DNA from: Flaccisagitta enflata
Taxonomy: Eukaryota; Chaetognatha; Sagittoidea; Aphragmophora
Length of the DNA: 64,000 nucleotides
Reading direction: 5' to 3'
NCBI GenBank assembly: GCA_965153355.1
Contig: OZ231127.1
Span: 66,836,001-66,900,000 of the forward strand
Shown: positions 9,988 through 22,092 of the stretch, piece by piece
Layout of the letters: each line of letters opens with the position of its first letter
How positions within the stretch are numbered: position 1 is the first letter of the stretch
Position numbers and translations under genes: made by a program
Notes under the pieces: generated by a model
The model's input: only the letters and a program-made list of their open reading frames with translations
Database searches by the model: none
Told to the model about the DNA's origin: nothing

Positions 9988-11820
9988 TTAACACACATCT
10001 CTGGATACCCGCCAAAGAGAATCGAAATATCCATTTTTTCTGACTGTGCCATTTGTCTTCAGAAACATGTGAACTACTAAAAAAACAAAAAAAAAAAAAT
10101 TCTTCTGAAATTTATTCATTTATATCACTTTTTAGGCAAAAAAAGATCATTTTTAGCACTTTTTTGGCATAAAATTGTTCATACAGCTTTGAAAATCCCA
10201 AAAAATACTGGAAATAGGTGGCAATAGCTAGAATACACATGTTTTTACCATTAGCAAAAAGTTTTTTGGGATATCTTGAAGATAAGAGCATAAAAAAGCC
10301 AAAAAACGGCAAAATATCATTTTTTTCAGTATTTTTCTGTCCTAATTTGTTTGTGCAGCATAATAACTCTGGGAAAATCTTAGAAATGTGTTTCAATAGC
10401 TAGAATATACATGTTTTTACCCTTAGCAAAATCTTTGAAACTGTTAAAACAATTTCTTGCTTAAAAATATCAATATTTTGGTTTTTTTTAAACTATTCTT
10501 AAGCTATAAACTAAAAAGTATCCTGAAAATTTTGTTGTTCAGAGTATAAGAATTTATATTCATACTAACATTACATATTAACAGGGTTTTTCAGGATATA
10601 TGATACCGTATTTCCTCTAATTAGCGCTCCTCCTCTAATTAGCGCCCCCCCTTTTGAAAAAAACCTATCCTCAACCAAGTTTTTCATTTTATTGAAAATC
10701 ATAGATACACATTAGAAATATGCAGATTTTCATTGTTTTTTTAATCTTTTTAACTTCATTTGTGGATCTTTCTATTGAAATCACACATTTTATCTTTCTC
10801 TACCTTAAATCATCTGTTTTCAGTATTTTTTTCCTTAGTTGGATATGATACAGGGGGCGCTAATTAGAAGGTGAGATAGGCAATATCATTTTTCAATGTT
10901 GTAAGCGCCCCGGGCGCTAATTAGAGGAAATACGGTACTTAAAATACTTAAGAAAACTAATATTTTGCTGTTTTTAAGCAATTTTTAAGCTTTAAATTAA
11001 AGAATATTGAAGATAACTGGTTGTTCAGGTTAAGAATAGTTATACTCAAGACTACTACTATACATTTTTAGGATTTTTCAGGAGTTGTTATGCTGCATGA
11101 ATAGATAAGGACTTAAAATTACTAAAAAAAACGAGATTTTACCGTTTTTTAGGTCTTTTTTATGCTCTTATTTTTAAGATATCTCAAAAAACTTTTTGTC
11201 AAGGGTAAAAACATGTATGCTCTAGCTATTGCCACACATTTCTAAGATTTTTTAAAAGTTCTTATGCTGCATGAATGAATTAGGACTTAAAAATACTAAA
11301 AAAAAAAAGGGATATTTTGCCGTTTTTTTACTTTTTTAGGCGCTTATCTTCAAGATATCCCAGAAAAATTTTTGTCAAGGATAAAAACATGTACGTTTTA
11401 GCTATTGCCACACATTTCTAAGATTTTTTAAGAGTTATTATGCTGCATGAACAAATTAGAACAGAAAAATACTGAAAAAAGCGATATTTTGCCGTTTTTA
11501 GGTTTTTTTTACGCTTTTATCTTCAAGATATCCAAAAAAACTTTTTGCTAAAGGTAAAAACATGTGTATTCTAGCTATTGCCACATATTTCCAGTATTTT
11601 TTTTTTGAATTTTTAAAGCTTTATAAACAATTTCATGCCCAAAAATGCTAAAAATGACCTTTTTTTGCCTAAAAAGTTATATAAATGAAAAAATTTCAGA
11701 AGATTTTTTTTTGTTTTTTGTTTTTTTTAGTAGTCCACATATTCCTGAAGACAAATGACACAGTCAGAAAAAATGGATATTTCGATTCTCTTTGGGGGGG
11801 TATCCAGAGATGTGTGTTAA
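9988..11820. mobile_element. TTAA-bounded foldback element
   Basis: The left end TTAACACACATCTCTGGATA is the exact reverse complement of the right end at 11801-11820. The inverted match continues through AGAGAATCGAAATATCC, TGACTGTGCCATTTGTCTTC and the CTAAAAATGA blocks for several hundred bases. Each arm carries ~150-bp subunits (ACATGTTTTTACC, TTCAAGATATCC, GCCGTTTTTTAG): two in the left arm and about three in the right. TTAA at both edges could be a piggyBac-type target duplication. No transposase frame is present. A small TIR element sits in the centre. Confidence 0.8.
10606..10935. mobile_element. TA-flanked small TIR element nested in the foldback
   Basis: CCGTATTTCCTCTAATTAGC at the left is repeated in perfect reverse complement at the right (GCTAATTAGAGGAAATACGG), with TA outside each end. 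A second CCTCTAATTAGCGCCCCCC copy lies just inside the left end and GGGGGCGCTAATTAGAAGG just inside the right. About 330 bases, non-coding. Imperfect direct repeats (10500-10600, 10985-11070) flank it inside the host foldback. Confidence 0.85.
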
Positions 11821-11822
11821 GG

Positions 11823-12230
11823 CTCCAATGGCCAAGGGGGGTCGAAGGACCAACGGACAGATGGACATCTCAAATTCCCCCCTGTGTCCTGTTCTTTTTT
11901 GCTAGCTTTCTCTTTACTCATTTTTTTTAGTCGCGTGCTTCGCGACTCTATAAACCACTTTGTCGGTCGGTCCGTTGGTCGGTCGGTCCGTCCGTAACAA
12001 AGTTGTTTTTAAGGCTTTTTATCGCGTTTTTGATGGCTCTGAATGGCAGAGAAGAAACTTGGAGGAGTAAAAAGCATTTGAAAGTGCTTTTGAAAAAAAA
12101 ATCTTGACCGTCTGTCTGCCTGACATTTTTGAAAGTGCCGACGCACGCGACTTAGGTCTAATGACCTTGTTCTATTCTTTTTCACCTAAGGTGACTCACC
12201 TTTCAAGATTATATCCCCTAGTCACGTGCT
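11823..12230 (-). mobile_element. AACAAGGCC-family element, inverted, and remnants
   Basis: TTTTTTTAGTCGCGTGCTTC, GCGACTCTATAAACCACTTT and GTCGGTCGGTCCGTTGG at 11923-11995 are the reverse complement of the family's tail and its GGACCGACC region. Sequence before it (GGACCAACGGACAGATGG, CCCCTGTGTCCTGTTCT) resembles other modules of the same family. Confidence 0.6.
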
Positions 12231-12274
12231 ACACCCTACTTTATTGGTTGGTCAGTCGGTCCATTGATCCCCTT

Positions 12275-12660
12275 TTGGGCAGCGGCCCCTCCTTCTTCTG
12301 CTTCTTCTCCATTCCCCTCCCCCTTGAATCTCAATTTCAAGGCCCTAATTCTAGTCTCGAGGCCGGAAGCCCAGATATCTGCTCGAGGTCCAAATCTAAG
12401 TCTCAATGCCCCAATCCTAGCCTCAAGCCCCAAATTCTAGCCTCAAGGCTGGTTTTTGGACCTCAAAACTGAGACTTGAGGGAGGGAGACGGAGAAGAAG
12501 GAAGAAGAGAAAATTCCCAATATGTGTAAAAGCATAGGTCATTGACCCCTTTGGCCGCTACCCTGCGCACTGCGGCCTGCCTCCCCTTCAACTTCAAGCA
12601 TAACCTATTTAGGCAGGGCACGAATACCGCAGACCATCTAACACTTTTGCGGACTATTAG
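12275..12660. mobile_element. GGCAGCGGCCCC palindromic element, second copy
   Basis: TTTTGGGCAGCGGCCCC, CTTCTTCTCC and GGCC-cored units run into GAGAAGAAGG, AAAATTCCCAATATGTGT and CATAGGTCATTGACCCCTTT. An inverted AGGCAGGGCACGAATACCGC module follows. Same plan as 2262-2729, with fewer internal units and a shortened left arm. Confidence 0.65.
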
Positions 12661-12761
12661 CTATAAAACTAAAGATAATCTAGCCTCGAAATTCAACAAA
12701 CTTATGAACTGTCCTTATGCCCAGAATGGATTTTCTAAAGGATGACACCGATATCGCGAGC

Positions 12762-12762
<1 letters not shown>

Positions 12763-12854
<92 letters not shown>
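12763..12854. repeat. (GT)n microsatellite
   Basis: About 46 GT units ending in GTATATT. Confidence 0.96.
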
Positions 12855-12859
<5 letters not shown>

Positions 12860-12952
12860 TTGTTGTAGCCGCGGGAAGTTTAATATTGGCTTTTTTAGGC
12901 CAAGTCCTGCCCAACTTGAGTAGTCTTGTTTCATGGAGCCTCTGATTCTGAA

Positions 12953-13375
<423 letters not shown>

Positions 13376-13384
13376 ACAAGCCAA

Positions 13385-13629
13385 CAGCGTTCCATGGTCA
13401 TCGGTTCCGTTGCCCCTAAGTTAGTGATGTAAGATGTGAAGGTGAGAGGGACAGCGGCCCTGAAGGAGCTGAATACCTATGCTGGGCCAAGATTTGAGGG
13501 TTGAGGCTGGAATTCGAGCCCCGAGGCTGTAGTGGAATCATTAGGCTTGGACTGGAGCCTCTTGGCTGGGGTTGGAGCCTCAGGGCTGCAGTCCCAGCCT
13601 CGAGGCTGGAATTGGAGCCTGAAGTTGTA
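13385..13629 (-). repeat. GGCAGCGG-family fragment with GGCC-type units
   Basis: GGTCATCGGTTCCGTTGCCCC, GGGACAGCGGCCCTGAAGG and ~25-bp GGAGCCTCGAGGCTGGAATT units. It is interrupted on the right by the ~1 kb transposon copy at 13630. Confidence 0.6.
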
Positions 13630-14587
13630 CAGTGCGACCTAAAAAAAGGAAACAACTTTCATTCTAATTTTACATAGTTTAAATTCAAAAAATCAAATTG
13701 TTATTCATGAGCGTTTTAAAGAGTTTCAAAAAATGAACAAGCCACCAGTCCCTTCAAACTCAATCAATTCATTTGCATTTCATGTTATAATGAAGACAAA
13801 TGTATCCAAACCTAAGTGGCAAAAAAATAGATTTTCTTTCATAGTTTAAAGTGGACAAATTTTAGTAAAACTGTTGTAATTTCTTTACGAATTGAGCTAG
13901 TAACTCCAGAAACGGCTCAAATGACAGATTTTTTCAAGGGCTTTTGGAATCTCACGGATTTTTATAGGTTGTCACTTGATTAAATCTTTTATGATTGACA
14001 AAAGAAAGATTTTTTTCATCACACAAATTTAAAAAATGAGGGATCATTTTCCACTTTTAAAGTATCCATGTTTAGATAGAAGAAAGTAAACAAAATCAGT
14101 GACCATTTGAAAGATCTTCAAAAGATCTTTCATTCTAGACCAATCTCAGCCTCCTAGCTTTACTCATTTGGAAATGGCATAAGTTTAAAGTAATATGGGT
14201 ATATTTTGGTTATGCCATTTCAAACTTGATAATCAATACTTTTCAGTCTTTTCTTCACTGTGTCTAAACGAATTGAGCTAAAAATGTGAGATTGGCGGCA
14301 AATGAAAGCTCTTTCACATATCTTTCAAATGGTCTATGATATCAATTGATTTCCTGTACTGCAAAGGATAAAAATCAAATATAAAAGGTCTCTTTCTTTA
14401 TATCTTTTGAAGAATTCACAGTTCATACACAGATTCTGATACCTAATCTTCTTTTTACAATAAAATCTGAAATAATTGACATAAACTCGTTGGATATTGG
14501 CTTCATAAGATGACACTCTTTTCTATACTTAGAAAATTATTAACAAGTCATATTTTTTTTATAGGTAATATCTTTATAAAACGACTG
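13630..14587 (-). mobile_element. TA-flanked ~1 kb transposon, copy 2 (inverted)
   Basis: Starts CAGTGCGACCTAAAAAAAGG after a TA and matches 6379-7369 in reverse complement across almost the whole length, with many substitutions and small indels. The right end is diverged (near CGACTGTT). It inserted in a GGCAGCGG-family repeat, whose sequence resumes at ACAGCGGCCCAAGGAGCTGG. Confidence 0.72.
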
Positions 14588-14589
14588 TT

Positions 14590-15030
14590 TTTACAGCGGC
14601 CCAAGGAGCTGGATGACTCATGCTTTCACACATAGGAATTTTTCTTCTTCTTCTTCTTCTTCTCCTCCTCCGTCCACCCCTCTGGCTCATATCCCAGGCC
14701 TTGGGGGCCTAAATTCAACTGAGGCCCAACCTAGCCTTTTAGGCCCAAATCACAGCCTCATGGCTCAAATCACAGCCTAAAGTCCCAAATCCTAATGCCT
14801 CTGCTCAAATTCACAGCCATGAGGCTCAAAGGGCAAATGAGCCAGCCTCGAGGCTCAAATCACAGCCTCTAGGCTCAAATACCAGACTTGAGGCTCACTC
14901 GCTGCCTTGAGGCTCAAATCACAGCCCCGAGGCTCAAATCAGTCTTGAGGCTCAAATCCCCTTGGCTGATGCTCACCCGATCCTAGAACTTCAAATCGTA
15001 ACTTATTAAGAGACACGTCTTCGCCGGGGC
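14590..15030. repeat. GGCC-type minisatellite, GAGGCTCAAATCACAGCCTC units
   Basis: Opens with ACAGCGGCCCAAGGAGCTGG, ATGCTTTCACACATAGG and a TTC tract. Ten or more ~25-bp units with a GAGGCTCAAATCACAGCCTC core follow. Each core is itself a near-palindrome (GAGGCT...AGCCTC). Non-coding. Confidence 0.7.
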
Positions 15031-15159
15031 TGCAGTCTTCCTCACCATCACACTCACACACATACCATAGGGGCACGCAGGCTGCGTGACTATCTAACGC
15101 TTTTATGACTATTTATGGTTTGGGTGTAGAGGGGAGAAATAAGGACGCACTATGAGTTT

Positions 15160-15625
15160 TTACTTTTTTAGCAGCGCCTGGCAATACGACGCTTCACACA
15201 TGGGAACTTCCTATCCTTCCCATCTCTTCTCCTCCCTCGTGTTCCTCTCCCAACCTCCAGGTGGCTCATGGTCCCAGCCCCGAGGCTCATATCCTAGCCT
15301 TGAGGCCCAAATCTCAGCCTCCTGGCCCAAACCTTGATTTGCTGCCCAAACCCAACCCAAGGCCCAAATTCTTGCCTCATGATTTGGGCCTCAAGACTGA
15401 TTTGGGCCTCGAGGCTGTGAGATATGGGCCTGGAGGTTGGGGGAGGGGGGTGTGATGAGGAGGAGGAGGACGAGGAGGAGGATAAAATCTCTTCATATAA
15501 AGGTAGTGCACAGGTTCACCCCGGCTCGCTGTTCTGCTCTCTCCTCAACTACCATCAATCATTGTAAGCAGGGTATCGGTACCGCTGACCATCTAACGCT
15601 TTTGCGACTATCCTATGGTGCATAA
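15160..15625. mobile_element. GGCAGCGG palindromic element, third copy
   Basis: CAGCGCCTGGCAATACGACG, CTTCACACATGGGAACTTCC and GGCC-cored units turn into GGGGAGGGGGGTGTGATGAG and GAGGAGGAGGA. A reverse-complement module follows: GCAGGGTATCGGTACCGCTG, ACCATCTAACGCTTTTGCGA. Confidence 0.65.
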
Positions 15626-15968
15626 CATACCGAAAGGAAGACAGATGGACAAATGTATGGACTGATGGATGGACTGATAGGCGGACGGAGAGATGGATGG
15701 CTGGAAAAAGCCTCTCTTAAAATAGCGTTTCCACAATCAAATAGGGGATTTGAATGCAAGCACTTAATTAATAATCATCTACTCCTCATCCTTGTCATCC
15801 TTGATCCTTCACAACCGATACCTTGCTTATTTAGAATGTGTAACTATGGCAAAGGAAATGAACAACTTCATCTAAGGTGCGCCAACCCACCTCTATATCT
15901 GGTCGTGTCCGTTGGTGATGCTAACCTTTGACAAACCACCGGATCTAATGGCCTTATTGGCCTTTTTA

Positions 15969-16216
15969 GATGCGTCTGTCAGGAATGCATCTCTATAAGT
16001 GGGTTGGTCGGTTCGTCCGTCCATTACGCATGTGGTAAAACCGCGTTTTTCGGCTGTTTTTGGCCACAGTGAGATCCTTTACTGAAACAGACGACCAACC
16101 AACATGTTAGGAGAGCCTTCTTTACTTCTTAGTCGTTTCACCCGTCTGATCGTCCATCTGTCTCTCCATATATGTCACATGATCAATACCCGCAAAGACA
16201 CAGTCCGGACGCATTG
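15969..16216 (-). mobile_element. GATGCGTC-ended element, inverted copy
   Basis: Begins TTTTTAGATGCGTCTGTCAG, CATCTCTATAAG, GGTTGGTCGGTTCGTCCGTC and ends CACAGTCCGGACGCATTG. In reverse complement it follows 28744-29031 (TGATCATGTGACATA, CAGTG...GATCTCAC, CCGAGAAACGCGGTTTT, GACGGACCGAC). The paired GATGCGTC/GACGCATC termini define this lineage. A minus-strand frame inside the region is not thought to be a gene. Confidence 0.7.
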
Positions 16217-16890
16217 TTGCCCGGTCGGGCTCAGAGGAGGAAGGAGGCTGATAATTTCTAAAGAGCTTTTTTAGGGTACGACTATTTTCTTTGAAACAAA
16301 TTTTACCACTTAGTTTTGATTTTCTAACTTTATATGGTCCAAAAAAGTCACTATCAGGAAATTCTTCGATCAATTTGTAATCTTTGATTACTAAGAAACC
16401 CAATTTTTGTGTGTCATAGTGCAGTTAAGCATGTGGTGAAACATTGATGAGTTATCCTTTGCTGCGTTTTGTTAAGAACACTAAAATGTTTCCTCAACCT
16501 CTTCTGTTACGATTGCCATTGAATCTGGTTTTCTTGATTTTTGATATTACTAAAATAAATTTTAGCTATCTTCCTAGGCCGTAAGAATTGATTTATTGCA
16601 GATTCTTCTTAGTTGACATGAGAGTTTGTGTGAATCAAGAAAAAAATTAATTCTTACGGCATGTTTGGGGGGTTGCCGGCCCCCCCTGGGTCGGGCTTGT
16701 TCATATTTCTGCTGAATGTCCAACGCAAAATTCAGTACGCATATTGCTGAGTAAGCTGAGTTATGAATGAATGAATGAATTTATATCAACAGCATTAAAG
16801 CAGTGAGTTAAATTGCGTTGGAGGACACTTGGTGAAGTCAGTAATATGAATCGACTTTTGTCATACAACATCCTCTTTATCAAAAAAAAA
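16217..16890. other. Unannotated AT-rich sequence
   Basis: Contains a loose hairpin (GCCGTAAGAATTGATTTATT near 16579 against AATTAATTCTTACGGC near 16648). No gene seen. Confidence 0.5.
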
Positions 16891-16894
16891 AAAA

Positions 16895-17510
16895 GATCGT
16901 TTTCGCACTTTTCAACTCGATCACTACGGACCGACGGACCAACAAAGTCTCTTATAGAGTTACGTGTCTAAAACTGAAAAGAAAGAAAAGGAAGAAAAAG
17001 AAAGAAAGGAAGAAAAAGAGAAGAAACATAGAAAGAAGCATATAAAAAAAAGAAAGAAAGAAAAAGAAAGAAAGAATGAAAGAAAGAAGGAAAGAATATG
17101 AAAAGAATAAAATATTATTAATAATAAAAAGATAAGAAGAAAGAAAGAAAGAAAGAAATATAAAGAAAGAAAAATAAATATACATGAAAGTGACAAAAAA
17201 AAGAAATAAGAAAGAAAAGAGTAAGATAGAAAAAAGAAAGGAAGAAAAAAAGAAAGGAAGAAAGGAAGAAAGACAGAAAGAAAGAAAAAAAGAAAAATGA
17301 GAAAGAAAAAAAAGGAAGATAGATAGAAAGAGAGAAGGAAAGAAGGAAAGTAAGAAAGGAAGAAAACAAGGCCGGATACACGGCAATCCAGTCGCGAACG
17401 GTTGGGCAGGAGCAGTTCTGCGAAAATTGGTCGGAATTCAGAAATTTGAAGGATGGAAGGACCAACAACCGGACTGACACAGCAAGGTGTAGAGGGGCAT
17501 CCTCTGAATC
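16895..17510 (+). mobile_element. AACAAGGCC-family elements split by a degenerate (GAAA)n tract
   Basis: A family tail lies at 16895-16978 (CGCACTTTTCAACTCGATCA, CGGACCGACGGACCAACAAA, TCTCTTATAGAGTTACGTGT). It is followed by ~385 bases of GAAA-derived A/G sequence. A fresh head then appears at 17368 (AACAAGGCCGGATACACGGC, CAGTCGCGAACGG, TGGGCAGGAGC). Confidence 0.65.
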
Positions 17511-18200
17511 ACGAAATTCGTGCTTAAGTTAGATTTTTTTCCACTGAAGCACACCCTAGTGCTTCAGTGGAATTGAAAATAACTATTGTTTTTTGCAATT
17601 CGAGCTTCAGTGGAATTGGAAGTAACTTATTTTGTCACAGTAAAAAAGATAGTCAAAGTATTTTTATCAATGCTTATCTGAAGAAATCATGAAATCCCCA
17701 ACTTTTCATCTCTCTCCAAAAACTCTTTTTTTTTCATCTCTCCCTTTTTCTCCTTGAGAATTTGGTATATTATAAAGAAAGCATTTTTTTTACATTTTCT
17801 CAATTTTCATTATTTTGAAAAAAAAAACTATTTTCTCTCCCCAAAATTTGTTGGAGAAAAATAAGTAAGGGAAAAGATTCAATGATAAAAGAAAAAAAAA
17901 AAGAAAAATTGAAATATCAAAGATATTGAAAGAACATAGTTTAGAAAAAGAAAAAAAATGGAATCAAATCAAATAAGCTCCTGATTCTACTAAAATATTT
18001 GCAACCAATCAAAAAAGAAAAAAGAACCTTAGTGACTTCTTATTTCATTGCAGTAAAAAAGATGCCAATTTAAGTATGAAAAGATGTCAAGAGTCAATTC
18101 ACTGAGGCACGAATTCCAATTCCACTGAAGCACGAGGTCGTGCTTAAGTGGAATGGGCCTTGACTGGCCTTATTTCCAGCCCAGAGTTCGTGATTCAATG
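17508..18200. mobile_element. CACGAA-hairpin-ended element
   Basis: The left end TGAATCACGAAATTCGTGCT contains a palindrome, and the right end has AGTTCGTGATTCAATGG in inverted orientation. Further hairpins lie just inside each end: CCACTGAAGCAC...GTGCTTCAGTGG near 17550 and CACTGAAGCACGAGGTCGTG near 18120. A related 120-bp copy is at 28452-28560. The interior is AT-rich and non-coding. Boundaries are uncertain. Confidence 0.5.
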
Positions 18201-18599
18201 GATAGGCCGGCAGAGTCATGGTCCATGACTAAATAGAAAGAAAACTAATGAAAAAAAAGAATATAAAGGATATATGACTGTTTCACAGCAAACAATAGTT
18301 GACTTCAAAGTGAACAACAGTGACAAAGAGGCTACAGGCGCCAAGTGATCACAACGTAATGCGTTTCTTGACCAACCACCAACCAACTAACTCAATATGG
18401 ACACAGCTATTTATACAGGTAAAATGAAGCACTACAGACTTCTTAAAACACTTTCTTTTCGATTTGTGTAATATGCTCCACACTGAAAACTATAACCAGC
18501 TTTAAGGTGTGTGTGTGTGTGCCATATTTTCTAACCATTTATACACACCCACCTGAAGATACTCACATAGGGGCAACTGATATCATGATAATCTGACGC

Positions 18600-18785
18600 T
18601 TATATCATTTTTCCCCTCTCCCTCCCTCTGTCCCTCCCTCTCTTCCTTCCTTTTCCCCTCCCTTCCTCCTACTTCCTCTTCCCTCCTCCCCTCTCCCACC
18701 CTCCCTTACTCCTTCGCCCACCCCTATCCCTCCTCCCTTCCTCTCCTCCTTCTCCTCCTCCTCTCCTCTCTGCCCCTCTGCCGAA
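18600..18785. repeat. CCT-rich low-complexity tract
   Basis: Imperfect CCCTCC/CTTCC repeats. The minus-strand Gly/Glu-rich frame is compositional. Bases 18200-18600 and 18790-19560 hold no recognised feature. Confidence 0.75.
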
Positions 18786-19564
18786 CTCATATTTACAGTT
18801 ATTTAGGCCTGAATTGAGATCATGAAAATAAAGATCTTTGAGAAAATGTTAATGAAAATAAAAACATTAAAAAATTCATAGCGCTTAAAGTATTGGTCCG
18901 ACAAAGCCCTGCTTTTTTGTAGCGTGTAAAAAGTGCTCTCTTCACTCCTGAAATAATTTTCAACTCCCAGCCTCGATGAGTTTAACACCTCAACTCCTTA
19001 AAACATCCCTGGTGGCAATGGGAAAAATTAATTTAGAACTGCAAAAATCGAAACGCTTGATTTTTTTTTCTCAATAAAATAAAGAAAACTGTTATGTATA
19101 CTGTGAGCGTATCTGTGGGTGTGTGGCCTTCTACTCACTTTTCTATTTAAAAAGACATGTATGTATAATGAAACTTAGATTGTTTTGATAACATTTGTTC
19201 AAAGGTCTTTGGAGTAATGTGTATTTGTTTTCTTCTGTTCATGACTTAGTTGGAGTGCAAAGAGCCTGAAGAAATGAGGAAAAGTGTTCTTTTTAGGTGC
19301 GGCCAGCAGCAACTCCCATAACTAGCCTGCCCATCGGTTATCGGCTGCTGGTCAATACCGAATAAAACTCGCAGGCGAAGTAAAATCACTGAAACGATCT
19401 GTAGAAATATGATATGATGACGCTGGCGCGCACATAATTTCCTATAAGATACCGGTCTGGCCCGCCCATCCGGCTGACACACGATGAAAAAATTAAAAAT
19501 GTTTAAAATCAATTGAAAGTCATATTTTAACATCATTGACGCATATCATTATTTCCATCTTTTA

Positions 19565-19850
19565 AGTAATCAGCGTTAGGTCTGATAGACTCATGGATAG
19601 GTTGATAGGTTTGATTGAGCTGGGGATAGGTCTACAGAGCTTTGGGATAGGTCTGAGAGCTTCAGATAGATCTGATAGATTGTGATAGTCTGATAGAGCT
19701 GTATGTGGCCTGAGGAGTTGTATAGTTTCAGTGGAGATTTGTGATAGGCCCAATATAATCTTCAGAGTTATCAGGATGTCTGATAGAGCTAGGGACAGGC
19801 CTGATAGAGCTAGGGATAGGTCTGATAGAGCTAGGGATAGGTCTAAGAAT
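19565..19850. repeat. ~21-bp minisatellite, GATAGGTCTGATAGAGCTAG
   Basis: About twelve units of GATAGGTCTGATAGAGCTAG(GG), most regular at the right end and decaying leftward. Confidence 0.75.
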
Positions 19851-19864
19851 TAATAACTCCTGGC

Positions 19865-20060
19865 GCACCGTCTTGGCCCGTGTATCCGGCCTTGTTCATT
19901 TAACAAATAACAACGTAAATATTTGCTTGAATCGGCTCCTTACGTCAGACACGCTTTCATCATTTTTAGTCACATACACGCGACTCGGCACCTTGTTGCG
20001 TCCATCGGTCTGTCCTTCCCTCATTCTGTTCTTCCCTCATTCTGTACTTCTATGTCCTTA
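19865..20060 (-). mobile_element. AACAAGGCC-family fragments
   Basis: GTGTATCCGGCCTTGTTC at 19879-19896 is the reverse complement of the family head. TTTTTAGTCACATACACGCG, ACTCGGCACCTTGTTGCGTC and CATCGGTCTGTCC at 19963-20017 match the inverted tail. Confidence 0.5.
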
Positions 20061-20099
20061 TATGTCTGCATAGATACAAAATTCGCCTGCCAGCCTTGT

Positions 20100-21570
20100 C
20101 GACGCTGCACATTGGGTTGCCTGAGATCAAAATACACTATGGGCCGAAGTGAAAGAAAATGCACTATAAGCTAACAAGGCCAAGTAGGCCAATAGGCACA
20201 ACATGTGGATCATCAAACAACTGCCTTACTGACCAACCAACCAACCAACTGACTGTCCTACCGACCGACAGATACTGAAATAGTTATGTAGTTTTCAGAG
20301 GTCCTTTGTCTCAAAAATATATAGAAATAGATTTTTATATGTTTTAAGGTTTTCAGAGCTGCTCTTTTAAAATTGGTCTTATATAATTTTTTTCTCGGGC
20401 TACATGACTACACTGCATGCGCTAAATTTCTATGCTTTCTAAATTTTTTTTTATTTAAATTTTCACTTCAAAAATTTTCACTTTAGAAATTTTCACTTCA
20501 AAAATTTTCACTTCTAAAATTTTGACTTAAAAATTCATTTCAAAATTTTCACTTCAAAATATTTATTTTCAAAATTTTCACGACAAAAATTTTGACTTAA
20601 AAAAAAATTTTTCAAGAATTTCTTTTGCTCAAATTTTTTTGCACAATTTCTTTGCTCAAATTTTTACTTCAAAAATTTAAATGAAAAAAAAAATTAGCAA
20701 AAAAATTTGAGCAGAAAAAAATTTTAAAATGAAAATTTTTGAAGTGACAATTTTTAAAAATGAAAATTTTTGAAGTGAAAATTTTGACTTCAAGAATTTT
20801 TATTTCAGAAATTTTCATTTTCAAAATTTTTCACTTCAAAAATTTTTTTGCTCAAATTTTTTTTGCTAATATTTTTTTATCAAAATTTTTGAATTAAAAA
20901 TTTGAGCAAAAGAAAATTTGAGCAAAAATATTTGAGCAAAAAAAATTCATGAAAAACATTTTTAAAGTTCAAATTTTTGTCATGAAAATTTTGAAAATGA
21001 AAATTTTTGAAGTGAAAATTCTCAAAATGAAATTTTTAAGTGAAAATTTTTGAAATGAAAATTCCTAAAGTGAAAATTTCTAAAGTGAAAATTTTTGAAG
21101 TGAAAATTTAAATAAAAAGAATCTTGAAGCATAAAAAATTTAGCGCAGTGTAGTCACGTAGCCTGCAACAAAAAATATATGAGACCAATTATAAAAGAGC
21201 AGCACTGCAAAACTTATAACTTAAAGAATTTTCACTTCAAAAATTTTTATTTCAAAAATTTTCACTTCCAAAATTTGTTTTGCTCAAATTTGTTTTGCTA
21301 TTTTTTTTTATCACTTAAAAAAAATTTTTGCTCAAATTTTTTTTTCATACTGAAATTTTTAAAGTTCAAAAAGTTTTTACTTTAAAATTTTTTTTGTAAT
21401 TTTTTGTAGCTTAGGATTAATGAAATGATAACAAACTTGATTTTTCATTAATTTTCTTTAAAAAAAAGATTTATCTTTTATTTTATATTCATTTTGGTAC
21501 CTTTCAGCCCACAGTGCATTTTGTATCATTTTGGCGCATAGTGGGTGGTCAAATCCAAGGCATCAGCGGC
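20100..21570. mobile_element. AT-rich foldback element with AAAATTTTCACTTC units
   Basis: The clear arms are GCTGCTCTTTTAAAATTGGT with CTACATGACTACACTGC and GCTAAATTTC on the left (20356-20450), mirrored at 21105-21215. Outside them a weaker inverted match (CACTATGGGCCGAAGTG at 20138 against the CACAGTGCATTTTG region at 21510) suggests a larger element. The interior is built of ~15-bp units AAAATTTTCACTTCA running to the middle and then inverted. Non-coding. Confidence 0.65.
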
Positions 21571-21676
21571 AATCAACTGAAATGATTCTATTACCTAAAA
21601 CCATATAAATGCATGCGCCATATTTAAAAGCGCTTTTAAATATGGCGAGGAAAGAGGGCGGAGGAAGGAATTAGTT

Positions 21677-21677
<1 letters not shown>

Positions 21678-21772
<95 letters not shown>

Positions 21773-21795
21773 TATATATATATATATATATAAGA
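21678..21795. repeat. (GA)n followed by (TA)n microsatellite
   Basis: About 47 GA units with two AAAG interruptions, then ~11 TA units. Bases 21800-22080 hold nothing recognisable. Confidence 0.94.
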
Positions 21796-22092
21796 GAGAG
21801 AGAAGAATTTATAGTCTCTGTCAGTTGATGCAATTAAACCTCGGATCTATATGCTCATAATAAGTTACTTAATATCAAGACAGTATCATCTGAATTTTAT
21901 ATGAAGATATAAATGCTTATCCTAAAGAATGCAAAATATAAAAATGTTTTGATGGCTGCATAGTTGATAGTAAGATGTATGCACATTGTTATAACTTGTG
22001 GTATTTGGGTTAGGTAACATCTCAGAAAGAATTGAGAGGAAGAATGCGGTTAGTGACATTCACTCAGAAATTGACAGTTTCAGAATTATCGA

